A stretch of DNA of 39,425 nucleotides from Streptomyces sp. MUM 178J (GCF_022414575.1 NZ_JADWYQ010000054.1:1-39425), one strand, 5' to 3'; counted from the first letter of the stretch, positions 30,924 to 39,033 are shown. Notes: generated from the sequence alone by a model not told the origin. A program made the numbers and translations.

Positions 30924-32186
30924 GTGAGCTCGACCAATCGCACCGTGGTCGTCACCGGTATCGGCGCAACCACACCGCTGGGTGGCGACAGCGCATCGAC
31001 CTGGGAAGGTCTTCTCGCCGGCCGGTCCGGAGTGTCGCCCCTGGAGGGCGAGCGCTTCGCCGATCTGCCGGTCCGCATCGCCGCCTCGGCGGCCGTCGAC
31101 CCGGGCGAGGTCCTGCCGCGCCCCGTGGCCCGCAAGCTGGACCGCTCGGCGCAGTTCGCGCTGATCGCGGCCCGCGAGGCCTGGGCGGACGCCGGCTTCA
31201 CGGCCGCCGCCGGTGAGGACCAGGCCATCGACCCCGACCGGCTGGGCACGGTCATCGCCTCCGGCATCGGCGGTGTGACCACCCTGCTCGACCAGTACGA
31301 CGTGCTGAAGGAGAAGGGCGCCCGCCGGGTCTCCCCGCACACCGTCCCCATGCTGATGCCGAACAGCCCGTCGGCCAATGTGGGCCTGGAGGTCAACGCC
31401 CAGGCCGGTGTGCACACACCGGTCTCCGCCTGCGCCTCCGGCGCCGAGGCCATCGGCTACGCGGTGGAGATGATCCGCACCGGCCGCGCCGACGTGGTCG
31501 TCGCGGGCGGCACCGAGGCGGCCATCCACCCGCTGCCGGTCGCCGCGTTCGCCAACATGATGGCGATGTCCAAGAACAACGACGAGCCTCAGAAGGCCTC
31601 GCGCCCGTATGACACGGCCCGCGACGGCTTCGTCCTCGGCGAGGGCGCGGGCGTCGTCATCCTGGAGTCGGCCGAGCATGCCGCCAAGCGCGGCGCGAGG
31701 GTCTACTGCGAGGCGCTGGGCCAGGGCCTGTCCGCGGACAGCCACCACATCGCCCAGCCGGAGCCGACCGGCCGCGGCATCGCCGCCGCACTGCAGAACC
31801 TGCTCGACTCGACCGATCTGAAGGCCTCCGAGGTGGTGCACCTGAACGCGCACGCCACCTCCACGCCGCAGGGCGACATCGCTGAGATCAAGGCGCTGCG
31901 CAAGATCCTGGGCGAGGACCTCGACCATGTCGCGGTGTCCGCCACCAAGTCGATGACGGGTCATCTGCTGGGCGGCGCGGGCGGCATCGAGACCGTCGCG
32001 ACGGTTCTCGCCCTGTACTGCCGCACGGCCCCGCCGACCATCAACGTCGACGAGCTCGACGAGACGGTCGACGCGGACATCGTGCGCGACGAGCCGCGGG
32101 CGCTGCCCGAGGGCACGATCGCCGCGATCAACAACTCGTTCGGTTTCGGCGGCCACAACGTGGTCCTCGCCTTCCGCACGGTCTGA
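30924..32186 (+). CDS. fabF: Beta-ketoacyl-ACP synthase II
   Basis: The 420-aa elongating condensing enzyme has the Cys-His-His triad: Cys170 in VSACASGAE, His310 in LNAHATSTPQGD and His347 in SMTGHLLGGAG. It decarboxylates malonyl-ACP and joins it to acyl-ACP. The start is GTG 30924 (MSSTNRTVVVTGIG), preceded by GGAGAAAG. Last gene of the fab operon, followed by a strong hairpin. Confidence 0.98.
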   Translation: MSSTNRTVVVTGIGATTPLGGDSASTWEGLLAGRSGVSPLEGERFADLPVRIAASAAVDPGEVLPRPVARKLDRSAQFALIAAREAWADAGFTAAAGEDQAIDPDRLGTVIASGIGGVTTLLDQYDVLKEKGARRVSPHTVPMLMPNSPSANVGLEVNAQAGVHTPVSACASGAEAIGYAVEMIRTGRADVVVAGGTEAAIHPLPVAAFANMMAMSKNNDEPQKASRPYDTARDGFVLGEGAGVVILESAEHAAKRGARVYCEALGQGLSADSHHIAQPEPTGRGIAAALQNLLDSTDLKASEVVHLNAHATSTPQGDIAEIKALRKILGEDLDHVAVSATKSMTGHLLGGAGGIETVATVLALYCRTAPPTINVDELDETVDADIVRDEPRALPEGTIAAINNSFGFGGHNVVLAFRTV

Positions 32187-32225
32187 CCGTACGCCGGCGG
32201 CGCCGCCCCGGCACACGAACACAAG

Positions 32226-32258
32226 CGGGCCCGCACCGGTTCTTCCGGTGCGGGCCCG
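32226..32258 (+). terminator. Strong terminator of the fab operon
   Basis: A perfect 14-bp stem (cgggcccgcaccgg/ccggtgcgggcccg) with loop ttctt, followed by ttcgtcttcg, lies 40 nt past fabF. It also serves the convergent DUF3145 gene, whose stop is 43 bp beyond. Confidence 0.85.
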
Positions 32259-32301
32259 TTCGTCTTCGCCCCGCGGGCCGAAGGACGCTGGAGACGGGAC
32301 T

Positions 32302-32796
32302 TCAGACGACCTGGTGGAGCCAGCGGACGGGCGCGCCCTCGCCCGCGTACCGGAAGGGCTCCAGTTCGTCGTCCCAGGGCTTGCCCAGCAGCTTGGCGAT
32401 CTCCGCCTCGATGTCGCCCTCGCCCTGCGCGGAGCGGGCGAGGGCGGCGCGCAGCCGGTCCTCCGGGACGAGGATGTCGCCGTGGATGCCGGTGACGGCG
32501 TGGAAGATGCCCAGGTCGGGGGTGGCGCTGTAGCGCTCGCCCTCGGCTGTGGGGGAGGGTTCCGCGGTCACCTCGAAGCGGAGCAGATGCCAGCCGCGCA
32601 GCGCGGAAGCGAGCTTGGAGGCCGTGCCGGCTTCGCCCTGCCAGGAGAACTCCGCTCTCCAGGTGCCGGGGGCGGCGGGCTGGCGGATCCAGTCGAGCTG
32701 CACCCGGACGCCCAGCACGCCCGCGACGGCCCATTCGACGTGCGGGCACAGCGCGCGCGGTGCGGAGTGAACGTACAGAACGCCACGTGTCGTCAC
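32302..32796 (-). CDS. DUF3145 domain protein
   Basis: The 164-aa soluble protein has YVHSAPRALCPHVEWAVAGVLG at the start, W-rich strands (GTWRAEFSWQGEAGTASKLASAL) and a C-terminal FRYAGEGAPVRWLHQVV. This matches DUF3145, a conserved actinobacterial family usually found next to the fab operon, as here. The start is GTG 32796, fixed by GGAGG 5 nt upstream (the same GGAGGTCCCG leader as the L,D-transpeptidase). Function unknown; convergent to fabF. Confidence 0.88.
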   Translation of the reverse strand: MTTRGVLYVHSAPRALCPHVEWAVAGVLGVRVQLDWIRQPAAPGTWRAEFSWQGEAGTASKLASALRGWHLLRFEVTAEPSPTAEGERYSATPDLGIFHAVTGIHGDILVPEDRLRAALARSAQGEGDIEAEIAKLLGKPWDDELEPFRYAGEGAPVRWLHQVV

Positions 32797-33082
32797 CGGG
32801 ACCTCCAGTGTGGGACGAGGATCGCCTTCCCCAGCGGCCTCAGTAAACAGCATCGGGAGCGAATCTCCACAAAAGGGACGCCTTGTGACGTGATGTAATT
32901 TACCGGAGCCGGTGGGCGAGGCACGCCTCTGGGTCGACGGGAAAAAGCTACCGCGCGGCGGTGGCCCGGAGGCGACGTACTGTCGGTCCCGGGGCCGTAC
33001 GCACGAAGCTTTCACCCGCCAGGACGTCTTGCGCCCGCCGTGCGGAGAGCCGGCGACGACATGGAGCGACGGGGAGACCGAC

Positions 33083-34141
33083 ATGGGAGTGCGGAAGCGC
33101 CGGCGGGGCGTACGCACAGCGGACCCTTCCACGGCGGCGGCCTTCGGGGCGGACTCCCCGAGAGCGGCGGGGAATCCCGGGGCGCGGCCCTCCACCGTCA
33201 CGGACCCTCCCAGAGCGCGGCCCTCCGCCGTGACGGACCCTCCCAGAGCGCGGCCCTCCGCCGTGGCGGCCTCGCTCGCGGGTCTGCTCCTCGCCGTGGG
33301 CGCGGTCACCGGATGTGACACGGCGTCGGCTCCCGACGGATCACGCGGTACGGCCGCGAGCGCGCGCCCCTCCCCCAGTCCGACCCCGGTCTGGGACCGC
33401 AGCCCCGACTCGGTCGCCGCCGTCGGCGACTCGATCACCCGTGGCTTCGACGCCTGCGGGGTGCTCTCCGACTGTCCCGAGGTCTCCTGGGCGACCGGCA
33501 CCGACGCCTCCGTGCGCTCACTGGCTGTGAAGCTCCTCGGGCCGGCCGGCGCGGCCGAGCGCAGCTGGAACTTCGCCCGCTCCGGAGCGGCGGTCGGCGA
33601 TCTGGCCGCGCAGATGACGCGCGCGGCGGAGAAGAAACCGGAGCTGGTGACCGTGCTGGCGGGCGCGAACGACGCCTGCCGGGCGACGGCCGAACAGATG
33701 ACGCCGGTCGCGGAGTTCCGCAGTTCGTTCGAGAAGGCGCTGGCGGCGCTGCGGCGCGCCTCGCCGAAGTCCCAGGTGTACGTGGCGAGCGTGCCGGACC
33801 TCAAACGCCTCTGGTCGACCGGGCGCGGCCATCCGCTGGGCCGACGGGTCTGGAAGCTGGGCGTATGCGCCTCGATGCTCGCCGACGCCGAGGACGACGG
33901 GCCCGCGGCGCGGCAGCGCAGGGCGACGGTCCGGCAGCGGGTGGTCGACTACAACGCCGCGCTGGAGGACGTCTGCGCCAGGGACCGGCGCTGCCGCTAT
34001 GACGGCGGCGCGGTCTTCGACTTCCCCTTCACACGCGAGCAGCTCAGCCGCTGGGATCTGTTCCACCCCGGCAAGGACGGGCAGCAGCGGCTGGCGGAGA
34101 TCGCCTACCGCGGTGTCACCGCCGCGGAGCCGTCCGCGTGA
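33083..34141 (+). CDS. SGNH/GDSL hydrolase lipoprotein with extended N-terminus
   Basis: The 352-aa lipoprotein has an esterase fold: block I GDS (115-117, Ser117), block III Asn196 in GAND and block V Asp325/His328 in DLFHPG. It probably hydrolyses an ester or acyl group outside the membrane. ATG 33083 has GGGGAG 6 nt upstream. The hydrophobic segment with lipobox AVTGC (Cys78) lies unusually far in. Residues ~34-60 before it consist of an 11-residue repeat (ARPSTVTDPPR type). An internal GTG may give a shorter, more ordinary signal peptide. The substrate is unknown. No neighbour suggests a pathway. Confidence 0.88.
   Translation: MGVRKRRRGVRTADPSTAAAFGADSPRAAGNPGARPSTVTDPPRARPSAVTDPPRARPSAVAASLAGLLLAVGAVTGCDTASAPDGSRGTAASARPSPSPTPVWDRSPDSVAAVGDSITRGFDACGVLSDCPEVSWATGTDASVRSLAVKLLGPAGAAERSWNFARSGAAVGDLAAQMTRAAEKKPELVTVLAGANDACRATAEQMTPVAEFRSSFEKALAALRRASPKSQVYVASVPDLKRLWSTGRGHPLGRRVWKLGVCASMLADAEDDGPAARQRRATVRQRVVDYNAALEDVCARDRRCRYDGGAVFDFPFTREQLSRWDLFHPGKDGQQRLAEIAYRGVTAAEPSA
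33182..33265 (+). repeat. 33-bp in-frame repeat ahead of the lipoprotein signal peptide
   Basis: Two 33-bp units (33182-33214, 33215-33247) and a partial third (from 33248) share gcgcggccctcc and cggaccctcccaga. They encode ARPS(T/A)VTDPPR. The period is 11 codons, so gain or loss keeps the frame. Confidence 0.88.
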
Positions 34142-34278
34142 CGGGCATGGTTACCGGACATGTCCTGCGGCACAGGAGGGGTTTTCAGGCCAGCCGGCAG
34201 CGGGAGTTGCGACCGGGGTGAATACTTCCCGCCGCGCACGATCACTCTCGCAGCGCCCCGCCGACGGAAGGACTCCCC

Positions 34279-35556
34279 GTGTCACGCGCCCCCGCATCCC
34301 GGATACGCCCCCGCCGCCGCACCGCCGCCGCACTCGTCCTGCTCACGTCCCTGGCCCTCGTCTCCGCCTCACCCCCGGCGCTCGCCGCCGATCCGGCGGC
34401 GGGGCCCGCGGCGGCCACGGGCCCCGCCGCGACCGTCGAGGAGCAGCGGCTGGAGCGCGCCGTGCCGCAGGAGATCCTCCGGCGCAGCGGGTTCGACGAG
34501 GCGGGGCGGGACTTCGCCCGGGCGCTGCGGCGGGCCGGCTCGTACCGGGAGGCGGAGCGGTCCGCCGCCCGGCACGGCGCGCGGCTGTGGGACCGGGCGG
34601 TCGACCGCGCCCAGGGCAGGGGCCCGGCGCGCGGGGACCTGAGCCATGACGACGACCGCCCGCTGTACTGGGCTCGGCTGGCCATGACCCGGGAACTGCG
34701 CACCTGGGAACCGGGGTTCCCGCTCTCCGCAAGCGCGCGGGCACGGCTGCTGGAGCGGCTGGAGCGGTCTTCGCGCGGCCAGGACTCGATGGACTTCCCG
34801 CGGGGCGGGGGCTACCGGCGGATCGTGATGACGGGCTTTGACCCGTTCACTCTGGACCGCGACATCCGGATCAGCAACCCGTCCGGCGCGGCGGCCCTGG
34901 CCCTGGACGGCGCCTGGATCCGCACGGCGGAGGGGTGGGCACGCGTCGAGACCGCGGTCTTCCCGGTGCGCTGGCGGGACTTCGCCGACGGCGAGGTGGA
35001 GCGCACGCTGAGCGCACAGCTGCCGCGCGCGGACGTGTTCACCACGGTGAGCCAGGGCCGGGCGGGTCGCTTCGACATCGAGCGCTTCAACGGGGCATGG
35101 CGCGGCGGCTTCCCGGACAACGAGAACCTCTCGTCCACGGGGACGGTCCCGGTCGCCGATCCGGCCTCCCAGCCGCAGTGGACGGCGACCACTCTCCCGT
35201 ACAAGGAGATCGTCGCCGCGTCCACCGGCCGCTTCCCGGTGTACGACAACACGGCGGTGACCGAGATCCCGGCGGGCGGCGTCGCGGAGGTCGTCCGCCC
35301 CGACGGCCCCACGCCCGGCTCCACGGCGCGCCGCGGGGGCGGGGGCGACTACCTCTCCAACGAGATCGCCTACCGCGCCACCCTGCTGCGGGACCGGCTG
35401 GGCCTGGACATCCCGGGCGGCCATGTGCACACGCCGGTCCTGGAGTTCGGGGACGGCAACACCACTGAGGTCACCGACCCCGATTTCGTACGCAACCGGC
35501 TCGACATCGTCGCCCAGGTCCGGGCGATCATCACGGTGGCGGCGGACGGCGCCTGA
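34279..35556 (+). CDS. Secreted pyroglutamyl-peptidase (C15)-like protein with Cys-to-Ser change
   Basis: The 425-aa secreted protein has a signal peptide cleaved near ALA-A (~35-37), a helical domain (~50-170), and a C-terminal domain resembling peptidase family C15. Matching features are IVMTGFDPF (~182-190), ISNPSGAAAL, VFPVRW, VSQGRAGRFDIERFN (Glu268), DYLSNEIAYR and GGHVHTPV (His384). In C15 enzymes the triad is Glu-Cys-His; the YLSNE segment has Ser360 where C15 has the nucleophilic Cys. The protein may be a serine-type hydrolase or non-catalytic; this is inference. The start is GTG 34279 with AAGGA 7 nt upstream. It is longer than the usual ~215-aa C15 enzyme because of the extra domain. 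Confidence 0.75.
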   Translation: MSRAPASRIRPRRRTAAALVLLTSLALVSASPPALAADPAAGPAAATGPAATVEEQRLERAVPQEILRRSGFDEAGRDFARALRRAGSYREAERSAARHGARLWDRAVDRAQGRGPARGDLSHDDDRPLYWARLAMTRELRTWEPGFPLSASARARLLERLERSSRGQDSMDFPRGGGYRRIVMTGFDPFTLDRDIRISNPSGAAALALDGAWIRTAEGWARVETAVFPVRWRDFADGEVERTLSAQLPRADVFTTVSQGRAGRFDIERFNGAWRGGFPDNENLSSTGTVPVADPASQPQWTATTLPYKEIVAASTGRFPVYDNTAVTEIPAGGVAEVVRPDGPTPGSTARRGGGGDYLSNEIAYRATLLRDRLGLDIPGGHVHTPVLEFGDGNTTEVTDPDFVRNRLDIVAQVRAIITVAADGA

Positions 35557-35580
35557 GAACGCGGCCCCGGTGCGGCGGGC

Positions 35581-35752
35581 CTAGCGGGCGAAGCCCAAGG
35601 AGACGCCGAGGCCGACGAGGACCGACCCGATCGCGCGGTTGAGCGCCTTCTGCCGGCGGAGCATCGCGGCGCGCAGCCGGGTGTCGGAGAAGAACAGCGC
35701 GACGAGCCCCACAGGTACGCGCCGGACGCGATTCTCGGCGACCGCACTCGCA
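35581..35752 (-). pseudogene. Remnant of a LysE-family transporter (3' end, frameshifted)
   Basis: From the TAG at 35581 upward the minus strand encodes the last ~45 residues of a LysE-type exporter (VGLVALFFSDTRLRAAML then LNRAIGSVLVGLGVSLGFAR). A preceding short stretch IASGAYLW, typical of the same family, lies in another frame just before it (~35702-35750), so a frameshift separates the pieces. No larger upstream coding region or start is visible. The rest was probably lost by deletion. Confidence 0.5.
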
Positions 35753-35849
35753 TGCCGGGGCCGGTGGTCGTCCCGACCTCTGATCCGGACGTCGCGGATC
35801 CGGGCAGAGCCTCACATCGCGGCTCTGTGCGGGCCCCGGGTGCGCCCAG

Positions 35850-36692
35850 TCAGAGCGTGGGAGGCGAAGACGGTTCGCCGCCGGTGAGCCGGACGGCGGG
35901 CTCCGCGCCGTCCGCGTCGGCTGCGGTCTTCTCGCTCCGGGGCCCCTGGGGCGGTGGGCAGGGGGCCAGTTCGCGGGACATCAGCGTGGCCCCCGCGACC
36001 GCTCCCGGCATCAGGAACACGGCGACGAACGGGATCAGGAACGCCAGGGTCAGCGGCACTCCGAAGCCGAGCGTCAGCATCCGCCGGCCGCGCAGCAGTT
36101 CCAGACGCTCCTTCAGCTCGATGCCGCGCCGACCCAGCGCCACCGCCGTGAGCTCCTCGGCGAGAAAGAAGCCGGAGACGCAGAAGCCCAGCACCGGGAT
36201 GACCGTCTGTCCGATGACCGGGATGAAGCCGAGGGCGAAGAGCAGCACCCCGTACAGCGCCACCCGCACCAGGATCCGCACCGAGTCCCGGGCGGAGATC
36301 CACAGCTCCTTCCAGAGCGGCAGGCCAGAGGTCGGGACCTCACCGCCCTCGCTGCGGTCGACCTGCTCGGAGAGCGAGTCGTAGAAGGGCTGGCCGACCA
36401 GGAGCGTCACCGCGGTGAAGGTGATCACCGCGAGGAACAGCCCGAAGGCGAAGACCAGCGCGGTCAGCGCGCCGCGGAAGATGCCCAGCCAGGGCGAGGC
36501 CCAGTCGTCGGCGAAGGGCGTGGCCCAGGCCGCCAGATCGTCCGCTCCGTAGCCGAGGCCGACCAGCGCGGCCGCGTACAGCACCAGGGTCACCAGACCG
36601 GGCAGCAGCCCGAAGCCGAACCAGCGGCCATGGCCGGCGACCCAGCGCTGACCCTTCACCAAGTAGCCGAAGCCCAAACCGAGATCGCCCAT
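35850..36692 (-). CDS. EI24 domain membrane protein
   Basis: The 280-aa protein has about four to six membrane helices and the EI24/CysZ-type pattern: LVKGQRWVAGHGRWFGFGLLPGLVTL at the start, LLVGQPFYDSLSEQVDR, and GQTVIPVLGFCVSGFFLAEELTAVALGRRG. Its C-terminus is a polar tail. CysZ proteins import sulfate, but bacterial EI24 homologues are often uncharacterised, so sulfate transport is only a possibility. ATG 36692 has no ribosome site and is preceded by a TACCGT -10 ending 6 nt upstream (leaderless). Confidence 0.85.
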   Translation of the reverse strand: MGDLGLGFGYLVKGQRWVAGHGRWFGFGLLPGLVTLVLYAAALVGLGYGADDLAAWATPFADDWASPWLGIFRGALTALVFAFGLFLAVITFTAVTLLVGQPFYDSLSEQVDRSEGGEVPTSGLPLWKELWISARDSVRILVRVALYGVLLFALGFIPVIGQTVIPVLGFCVSGFFLAEELTAVALGRRGIELKERLELLRGRRMLTLGFGVPLTLAFLIPFVAVFLMPGAVAGATLMSRELAPCPPPQGPRSEKTAADADGAEPAVRLTGGEPSSPPTL

Positions 36693-36698
36693 GCGGAT

Positions 36699-36704
36699 AC
36701 GGTA
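36699..36704 (-). promoter_or_regulatory. Candidate -10 element for leaderless EI24 transcript
   Basis: TACCGT ends 6 nt before the ATG at 36692, the same arrangement as for the pirin gene. The region just upstream reads ctactag on the minus strand. Confidence 0.5.
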
Positions 36705-36798
36705 CTAGTAGGCGGTGTCCGGCGGGTCTTTCCCCTCCCCGCCCCTTCCCATAGCTGGGGGGCAGGCCCCCAGACCCCCGTACGGCCTTCGGCCGTGT

Positions 36799-36845
36799 CC
36801 TCAATCGCCGGACAGGCTCATTCCGAGCCCGTCCGGCGATTGAGG
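36799..36845. repeat. Streptomyces-type intergenic palindrome
   Basis: cctcaatcgccggac (36799-36813) pairs perfectly with gtccggcgattgagg (36831-36845). Inside, ggct/agcc extends the stem to 19 of 20 bp, with a 7-nt loop. Short flanking hairpins (acggcc/ggccgt near 36782 and ggggc/gcccc near 36855) make a compact structured block. Sequences of this kind recur between genes in many Streptomyces genomes; here the gap is between the Ohr and EI24 genes, both on the minus strand. It may act as a terminator for the Ohr gene, which ends just downstream. Confidence 0.75.
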
Positions 36846-36959
36846 AGCGGGGTGAAGGGGCGGAGCCCCAGGTGCGGGAAGGGCGGGGAGGGGAACCGCC
36901 GGAGACGGCGCGGGCCCGCGCCCCTCGCGAGGTGCGGGCCCGGCATGCCGGTGGGGCCG

Positions 36960-37388
36960 TCAGGCGACGGAGACGTCCACCTTGATGTTGCCGCGCGTGG
37001 CGTTGGAGTACGGGCACACCAGGTGCGCCTTCTCCACCAGGGACTTCGCGGTCTCCGCGTCCACGTTCGGGATGGACGCGGTGAGCGCGACCTCCAGGCC
37101 GAAGCCGCCGGCCCCGTTCTTGCCGATGCCGACCGAGGCGGTCACCGTGGAGCCGGAGATGTCCGCCTTCTCCTGGCGGGCCACCACGCCGAGCGCGCCC
37201 TGGAAGCAGGCGCTGAAGCCGGCGGCGAACAGCTGCTCCGGGTTGGTGCCGGCACCGCTGCCGCCCAGCTCCTTGGGCGGGTTGACGACGACGTCCAGCT
37301 GGCCGTCGTTGGAGGCCACCCGGCCGTCACGGCCGCCCTCCGCGGTGGCGACAGCGGTGTAGAGGACGTCTATGTTCTGGATGGACAT
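36960..37388 (-). CDS. ohr: Organic hydroperoxide resistance protein (Ohr/OsmC family)
   Basis: The 142-aa protein has two redox Cys: Cys61 in FSACFQGAL and Cys125 in HLVCPYSNAT, the layout of Ohr peroxidases, which reduce organic and fatty-acid hydroperoxides. ATG 37388 has AGGAGGA 10 nt upstream. A palindromic gaggattcctc overlaps the ribosome site and might bind a repressor. There is no ohrR next to it; the MarR gene at 38575 is the closest MarR and belongs to the NADP-dependent reductase. Confidence 0.94.
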   Translation of the reverse strand: MSIQNIDVLYTAVATAEGGRDGRVASNDGQLDVVVNPPKELGGSGAGTNPEQLFAAGFSACFQGALGVVARQEKADISGSTVTASVGIGKNGAGGFGLEVALTASIPNVDAETAKSLVEKAHLVCPYSNATRGNIKVDVSVA

Positions 37389-37464
37389 GCTTGAGGATTC
37401 CTCCTGGAGTGTCGCCGCGACTCGCGCCCACGATCGCGGCGGTCTGGCGTGAGCCTAGCGGGGC

Positions 37465-38484
37465 TCAGTGGGCAAGGGAAACGATCATCTTTCCGGTGTT
37501 CTCGCCGCGGAGCATGCCGAGAAAGGCGTCGAAGCCGTTCTCGATGCCCTGGGCGACGGTCTCGGCGTACTTCAGCTCGCCGGAGCGGATCCAGCCGGAG
37601 ACGTCCTGGACGAACCGCGGCTGGAGCGCGGTGTGGTCGCCCACCAGGACGCCCTGGAGCCGCAGCCGCTTTCCGACGACGAGGACGAGGTTGCGCGGGC
37701 CGGGGGCCGGCTCGGTGTCGTTGTACTGGGCGATCGCGCCGCAGAGCGTGGCCCGGCCGTGCACGTTGAGCGACGAGATGGCGGCCTCGAGGTGGTCGCC
37801 GCCCACGTTGTCGAAGTACACGTCGATGCCGTCGGGGGCGGCCTGCCTGAGCTGCTCCGCCACGGGGCCGTTCTTGTAGTTGAAGGCCGCGTCAAAGCCG
37901 TATTCCTCGACGAGCAGCTTGACCTTCTCGTCGGAGCCGGCCGAGCCGATGACACGCGAGGCGCCCTTGATCTTCGCCATCTGGCCGACCTGGCTGCCGA
38001 CCGCGCCCGCCGCGCCGGAGACGAAGACGGCGTCGCCCTCCTTGAAGGAGGCGGTCTCGAAGAGCCCGGCGTACGCGGTCAGACCGGGCATGCCGAGGAC
38101 GCCGAGGTAGGTGGAGAGCGGGGCGAGCGAGGCGTCGACCTTGGTGGCGTGCCCGGCGTCGACGTCCGCGTACTCGCGCCAGCCGAGGCCGTGCAGGACG
38201 TGGTCGCCGACGGCGAAGCCCTCGGCGTTTGAGGCGACGACCTCCCCGACGGCGCCGCCGTCCATGGGCTGGTCGAGCTGGTACGGCGGAACGTACGACT
38301 TCACGTCGTTCATCCGGCCGCGCATGTAGGGGTCGACCGAGAAGTGCAGATTGCGCACGAGGATGCGGCCCTCGCCCGGCGCGGTGACCGGGACCTCACG
38401 CAGGGCGACGTCTTCGGCCGTGGGCCAGCCGTGCGGGCGGGCCGCCAGATGCCAGGCGCGGCCGGACGTGGGGAGTGCGGACAT
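37465..38484 (-). CDS. NADP-dependent oxidoreductase, MDR superfamily (CurA/leukotriene-B4-dehydrogenase type)
   Basis: The 339-aa zinc-free MDR enzyme has a GroES-like N-terminus (VRNLHFSVDPYMRGRM, ~43-58) and a Rossmann domain with SGAAGAVGSQVGQMAKIKGA (~160-180), plus FDNVGGDHLEAAISSL. Enzymes of this group reduce alkenal/one double bonds or quinones with NADPH, detoxifying electrophiles. ATG 38484 has AGGAGG 9 nt upstream. It is divergent from a MarR gene across a 90-bp gap, the usual arrangement for a MarR-repressed reductase induced by electrophiles. The substrate is unknown. Confidence 0.92.
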   Translation of the reverse strand: MSALPTSGRAWHLAARPHGWPTAEDVALREVPVTAPGEGRILVRNLHFSVDPYMRGRMNDVKSYVPPYQLDQPMDGGAVGEVVASNAEGFAVGDHVLHGLGWREYADVDAGHATKVDASLAPLSTYLGVLGMPGLTAYAGLFETASFKEGDAVFVSGAAGAVGSQVGQMAKIKGASRVIGSAGSDEKVKLLVEEYGFDAAFNYKNGPVAEQLRQAAPDGIDVYFDNVGGDHLEAAISSLNVHGRATLCGAIAQYNDTEPAPGPRNLVLVVGKRLRLQGVLVGDHTALQPRFVQDVSGWIRSGELKYAETVAQGIENGFDAFLGMLRGENTGKMIVSLAH

Positions 38485-38534
38485 ACGGGGATGCCTCCTA
38501 GAAAGCTTCAGGAACTGAAACAACCATGCTCCTG

Positions 38535-38567
38535 GATATTTCATGTTGTCAAGTATCTGGGTAGACT
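38535..38567 (+). promoter_or_regulatory. Candidate MarR operator and marR -10 element
   Basis: An imperfect dyad gatatttca (38535-38543), 5 nt, tcaagtatc (38549-38557) matches at 7 of 9 positions per half, and is AT-rich. Immediately after it, TAGACT (38562-38567) ends 7 nt before the MarR ATG, consistent with a leaderless transcript. The dyad also lies upstream of the divergent reductase gene, so one bound MarR could repress both. Confidence 0.5.
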
Positions 38568-38574
38568 CGACGCC

Positions 38575-39033
38575 ATGGACTCTGCCAGCGCCGCCGCCTC
38601 GGCCCCCGCTCCCCGTACGGACGCCCTGACCCTCGAAGTGGTCGAGCTGATCGGCACGGTCGTGGCCCGCTACCACGACGAGTACGAGGAGGCCGCGGCC
38701 CAGCACTCCCTCACCGGCGCGCAGGCACGGGTGCTGGGACTGCTCACCCTGGAGCCGATGCCCATGCGCCGCATCGCGCAGAAGCTGAAGTGCGAACCGT
38801 CGAATGTGACGGGGATCGTGGACCGGCTGGAGGTCCGCGGGCTGGTGGAGCGCCGCCCGGACCCAGCCGACCGGCGGGTCAAGCTGGCCGCGCCGACGGC
38901 TCAGGGGCGCCAGACGGCCCGGCGGCTGCGCGACTCGCTGGACTTCGCACGGGAGCCCCTGGCGCAGCTCTCGGCCGAGGAGCGGACGGTGCTGCGGGAT
39001 CTGCTGCGGCGCATGCTCGGCGGAGCCGCGTAG
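38575..39033 (+). CDS. MarR family transcriptional regulator
   Basis: A 152-aa winged-helix repressor. The DNA-binding part runs from HSLTGAQARVLGLLTLE to PMRRIAQKLKCEPSNVTGIVDRLEVRGLVERRPDPADRRVK, including the wing DRRVK. It has a Cys (LKCEPS, ~79) in the recognition helix region that could be a redox sensor; this is inference. The N-terminal 15 residues are Ala/Pro/Ser-rich. ATG 38575 has no ribosome site. It is divergent from the NADP-dependent reductase and probably regulates it. Confidence 0.93.
   Translation: MDSASAAASAPAPRTDALTLEVVELIGTVVARYHDEYEEAAAQHSLTGAQARVLGLLTLEPMPMRRIAQKLKCEPSNVTGIVDRLEVRGLVERRPDPADRRVKLAAPTAQGRQTARRLRDSLDFAREPLAQLSAEERTVLRDLLRRMLGGAA

Noticed and set aside
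36799..36845. Reading the palindrome as an attachment site or tRNA remnant
   Set aside because: There is no integrase, tRNA or second copy in the window, and it resembles a common Streptomyces intergenic palindrome.
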